Below are positions 13,901 to 19,900 of a stretch of DNA of 64,000 nt, one piece after another. A program made the position numbers and the translations under genes. This DNA comes from Gari tellinella (taxonomy: Eukaryota > Mollusca > Bivalvia > Cardiida > Psammobiidae). The notes beneath the pieces are model-generated. The model saw only the letters and a list, made by a program, of their open reading frames with translations, did no database searches and had not been told where the DNA came from. The stretch covers positions 34,282,356 through 34,346,355 of the forward strand of contig OV277870.1 of NCBI GenBank assembly GCA_922989275.2, in the 5' to 3' direction. Every line of letters starts with the position of its first letter. The first letter of the stretch is position 1.

Positions 13901-16900
13901 TGTTAAAAAAAACCTTCAAGAGTCATAAGATGGACTAAACTTAATTGGAAATTGGAAGGGATAATAAAAAGTTTCAGGGGTGAATGGGTAAACTGACAAG
14001 TTTCTGTTGTCTTTCAGAATGTGGAGGTAAGAACATGCATTTTGTCCACCCCTCTGCACATATCGACAATGTCTTCCACGGCTCAGTGATGAGTGGATTT
14101 GAATTCAGTGGACAGAAGTGCTCAGCCTTGTCGAGGATGTATGTACCCGAGTCACTGTGGCCGGAGATCAAGACTGGAATGTTAGAAAGTCACAAGAAAC
14201 TTACATTTGATACCCCATTGAAAGGGGAAACCTTCTCATCAGCTGTGATAGACAAAAATGTATGTATAGATATTGGATGTATATACTGTCTCTATTACGA
14301 CAATTAAAACGAAGGCTAATTGCTTCTTATGGGGTTTGGCATAATTCTAATGCTGCTTAATCACTTCAATGCCATTACGTCATCTGCATTAACTCTTTCC
14401 TCCCTGAAACTTTAAATAGAAAATTCCAGTTTCCATTTTAGTCTGGTCCATTTCTGACTTTTAAGGGTTGTTTTTGTCAATGTTTGGAATTATGACAAAC
14501 AGTGAAGACCCTGATCAGAGGGCTCCTTTCGGAGCCCTCTGATCTGGGTCTTCACTGTTTGCATAGGACAAGTGTACTTTTCACATGTACACTGTTTGAA
14601 AACAACACCAATATGCGGGACTAGGGTTCAAAGGGTTAAACAGTTGTCCACTGCTTTTATTTCTCAAATTAGATTTTAGGTAAATCGCCAAAAGTAATAG
14701 TGTAATGATTGTCAAACAGTTTTGATCCTGATCAGATGTTATAGGATCTAAACTGTTTGCAAATAAGCATTACACGGTGGGTAAGGCAGTGAAGGGATTA
14801 GTATTGAAATACTGTTTTATTTTTTTAGTCATTTGAAAGATGCAAAAGTTACCTGGAACATGCCAAGAAATCTCCCACAATCAAGGTCTTAGCTGGAGGC
14901 AGCTGTGATGACAGGTAAGTAAGGTAGAGGCAGATAATTGTTCAAACCATCTCACCTGTGCAACTCTATATTGAACATGACAGTGCATATACCCTGGTCA
15001 GGAGCCCTCTGATCAGGGTCTTACCTTTTATGCAAAGGGGCACAAGTAAGTTCTTCACAGGTGCACTGTAGATTACATATATAGGCATCACTAGGGACTT
15101 ATGAATTAACCCATTACTCCACAAATATGCCTTTTAACCCATTACCCAATAGCCTGTTTCTAGTTTTGAAAATAGGTGACAACTTAAAGCAGGTTGAAAG
15201 TAAAGCAGAATGCGCCATATGGCGCATTCTGCTTTTCTTTCAGCCTGCTTTAAGCTGAACCTGCTAGAATAAGGAAATTACATACATTCATTACGGTATA
15301 TATTGGAACTATTTTCTTCAGCGGATGAATAGAATGCATGTGCTAAAAGTCGCTTGTATTAGGGAAAGGGTTAACGCCTCTTATGTATCCCTCCACTGAA
15401 GACAATAGTACCACTTTATACAGTAATGAATGTGCACCATGAGATAAAGTTTATGTATCCTAGCAGATTCTAACTTAAAGCAGGCTGAAAGTAAAGCAGA
15501 ATTAAACCTGCTTTAAGTGGTCAACTGTCTTCAAAAGTAGAAACAGGTTATGGGGTAACGAGTTTTAAAAGCATATTGAAGGAGAAGAGTTTTTAGGCCT
15601 TAACCATCCACATGTCAGGCAGCAAGAAAAAATTAACAATGAAGAAAACAGAAAGGCATCAGTATGATGGAAAGGGCTCGGTATATTGAGATTTATAAAA
15701 ACTACAACCAAACCTTTTGTTTCAAGGCTCCTTTCATTGCTTCATACTTTGTTATTATAATCGTTTGTCCATTCAACGTATATAGTGGTAAATACTTTGC
15801 CCATCTCAACTGTACAGTTATTAAGTTACAACCTTATATTTTAACAGGATGTTTCAACATATACAACAGTATACCTTGAACATATGGTCCGGATTTTGAT
15901 ATGCTTTATGGTTTATTTTACAAAGAATTATTGCAAGTTGAACTTGATGAATTTTCATGTATATATGGTTGATGCAACTATGGGTCATTGTATGTATCTT
16001 ACACAGCCACATCTAGTCTCCTATATATCTCCACCAATGCTGTAAGTTGTGATTTCTAATTTAATAGAAGCATCTTGAAGAGACAATTCTTATCAGTAGT
16101 TACAGTATAGGGTTTGATGTAGACTTAATCCATTATCCCATAAATCACCTGTAATTATTATACCCCCACCACTAGTGTTGGGGGCTATATAGGAAACGCC
16201 TTGTCCATCCGAGCGCACGAAAGGTCCTTTGTTGGGTAGGGAGAACAATAGATTCCATTCATTCCGTGATTGCCCTTTTGTTATTGTTGGGTATTTTTGT
16301 GTACTGTTGGGTACTTTTAAACAAAAAAAGTACCCAACAAATGTCCAACTGTGAGATCGTCCGTCCGTCCTTCCTTCCGTATGTCTGTCGGTCCGTCGCA
16401 TTTTTCCGGGACATTAGCCTTTTTCTTGAAAACTGTTTATGATACATTATACCCCCACCACTAGTGGTGGGGGCTATATAGGAAACGCCTTGTCCCTCCG
16501 TCCGTCCTTCCTTCCGTATGTCGGTCGGTCCGTCGCATTTTTCCGGAACATTTGCCTTTCTCTTGAAAACTGTTTATGATACAATCTTCAAACTTGGTAT
16601 ACATTATCAATGTTATTTTGGGACATTCATTAACAGGTTTCATAACTCTTGCACCAAATTTGACAGAATTATGCCCCTTTTTAACTTGATTTTAGGGTTA
16701 GGGTTAAGGTAAAGGGGTTAGGGTTAGTGTTAGGGTAACCCTAACCCATGCCATTTTCTTGAAAACTATTCATGATATTGTCTTCAAACTTACTACACAT
16801 TATAAGTGTTGTATTGTGAGACTTTTCATTAAGTTTGACAACTCTTGCACAAAATTTGACAGAATTATGCCCCTTTATATCTAGAAATTTTGTTCTAATT

Positions 16901-19900
16901 TCTTGGAACATGCCATTTTCTTGAAAACTATTCTTGATATTTCTTCAAAGGTGGTACACATTAGAAGTGTTGTATTGTGAGACTTTTCTTCAAGTGTGAC
17001 AACTCTTGCATTACATTTGACAGAATTATGCCCCTTTTCAACATGAAATTTAGTTCCTTAATATGCATGTATTATTCTTTCTACATGTCATTGTACTGTT
17101 TGTCACAGGTCAGTTGGAGTGGGGGTATTTATCACCTTTAGTGATAGCAGTTCTAGTTTATTCTTCCATTGAAGAAAAAAGTTCCATTTTATACAGTTAA
17201 TAGATATGCACCAAAAGAAAAATAGCCTTTATTCTAGAAGATGATAGCTTGAAGCAGGGTATAAGTAAACAGGAATGCTGGCGCATTATCCTTTACTTTC
17301 AACCTGCTTTAAGTGGTCACCTGCCTTTAAAACTAGAAACAGGCTATGGGGTAAAGGGTTAAGAAAGTTTTACATGTATATGAAATATTTGCCTTTTTTT
17401 GAACTCATTTACTTGTATTTTAGCAAGGGATACTATGTACAGCCAACCATACTGGAGTCTAGTGATCCAAAAGAGAAACTCATGCAAGAGGTAAGAAATA
17501 CCAATATTTCTGAGTGTATCAGCCTGTATATATATATGCTATATAACGGTTCTGATCAAGGGAGAGTTTAGTTACATTAAAGTATTAGCAAAACTGCCGG
17601 TTCAATACAACAGTGCAAGTTAACAGAGGATTCCGGTTCAGAGCTCCAGATAAGGGGAGTATATAAAAAATTAAAATCTTTATTTTTGCATTAAACCGTA
17701 TGGTGTTACTGTTCATTAGAATCGTCTCTTATAAGTACTGATTTGGTACTGAAATGAGTGATAAAATGTTGGATTTGTTCAGTTTAACTGATTAACCAAG
17801 GTGCCAGTCCACAAAGGCTACACTGTATTTATTCCAATAGTTAGGAATCATCAGTGCTACTAGGTGAAGATATACATTGTGTTATGGCTCTGGTTAGGTA
17901 GGCAATACCTTGATTTCACTTTCGCTTCTTTATCTTTGTGAGATGTCTAATACTGCAGAATTCTTGTTGACATTAGTCTGTTTGCCGTTACAGGAGATAT
18001 TTGGTCCAATAGTTACAGTGTATGTGTACCCAGACAACAAGTACAAGGAGACAGCTGAGGTTGCCACGGAGACTTCCCCCTACGCCCTGACAGCAGCTAT
18101 CTATGCAGAGGACCAGTAAGTATAGTAAAACCTCTCTATTACGACCACTAATTTGTCTTCATTATTAGGAATTTTATACAGGTGACTGCTTAAAGCAAGG
18201 TGTCAGTAAAACAGACACCTTGCTTTAAAATGTCACCTGTCTTTTACATGTAGCCTGATGTTCTCTTAAAGAAACACCTGCTCGGACCCGGTGTCATATG
18301 GTATTTTCAACCCCTCTTCTGAAAAAGTTAGAAATGTCTCAAAATTACTATCATACTGCATAATAAACCTACACACTGTGACATATATACACATATATAC
18401 AATCAATTAGCCTTTGGTTTAGAGGTCTTAACCCATTACCCCGTAAATAAGCCTTTTCACACCTTTAATTTATTCCTTCACTGAAGAAAATAGTTCAGAT
18501 TTATACAGTCATGATTAAATATCATCAGAAATACTTTCTATATTCTAGCAGATGGTAGCTTAAAGCAGGCTGAAAGTAAAGCAGAATGTGCCTTAGGGCG
18601 CATTCTGCTTTACTTTCAACCTGCTTTGAGTTATCACCTGTCTTCAAAACTAGAAACAGGCTATTGGGTAATGGGTTAACAGAGAGATTTTTCTGTACAG
18701 TCAATCTTGTATTAACCCTTTGCCTGCTGGTCGCGACTTTATTGATTTTTGCAAACAGTTTAGATTCAGATCAGACACCACGTAACGCGGTGTCTGATCT
18801 GGATCCAAACTGTTTGGCACTCTTCTTTAGGTTTCTTTACTTAAAAAATGTAAAAATCTAAATTTAACAAACTTTGCAGACGACAATTTCGAAGCAGACG
18901 ACATCACCGCAGGATAAGGGTTAAGCCTCAACTAAATGGAAAATCCTTTTACTCTTTGCAAGTTAGTTGTAAAATGGTGATTACCTTTGCAAACACTTTA
19001 GATCCTGTTGGGCCACCTGCAATGTGCATGCAACAGCATCAATGTATATCATTTGAGGTGTTTCTATAGAGGAGTAGGTAGACCACAATCTACGGGACTT
19101 CCCTGGACGGAAGGGATTAATCCAAATTTGACTTAGGAACATATTTACTTTGACATTCCCCCTAAAAGTACAGGAAATAATGTTATATTACTGTATATAA
19201 TTTTATAACATAACAGACGTTGTTTAAATGTCATATATAACTAGTTATATAACTATGCAAATGATGTACGCCACGACGTCGTTAAAATGCGTTCTATGCG
19301 CATTTGATTTCCAACGTCTTCATTCCATCATGTAGATTCAATTTATAGATTTTTGGTGTAATCAATCAATATTAGATCTACATGAAAGTGTTTATTAATA
19401 CATATAACAACATAAGCATTATGCTAGTGAACGGGGTTAATTTGGAACAACTTTTTTCCTGTATAGATCTACTTATATCGCGCTTAGCATTCATTTGACC
19501 TCAAAGGCTGCAATAAATAACATTTCTAGGTTTTGTTATAAAAAGAATATAACATTCGTGTTAATAATTTATTGGATTTATCAAACTCGTCGTTTTAGAA
19601 AATGATAAAAACTCGGCAAAGCCTCGTTTTTATCGTTTTCTAAAAGACTCGTTTAATAAATCCAATAAATTATCAACACTCATGTAATATCCTATATATA
19701 TAGTATGTGAAGGAGAAAAAAGGCTATCTTGGAAAATTACAAATACCAAATTACAGTATTATAAACCCCCGTTGTCGCTTCGTAATGAAAATCAAAATGG
19801 TAGTTTGTTCACTCTTGCATAGCTGGGTGTTGGTACATGCACAGTAAGGCAAATCGTGGGGACAGGCAAAGTAAATTCTATCCTTGACTGATAAACAGCA

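Larger units (their letters stand above)
16125..17362. mobile_element. Family A MITE split by a Helitron-like insertion
   Basis: Left piece TTAATCCATTATCCCATAAA to gtaat (16155); right piece tttattcttccattgaag (17157) through core 1 to atggggtaaagggTTAA. Removing 16156-17156 restores a 237-bp A element. Confidence 0.8.
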
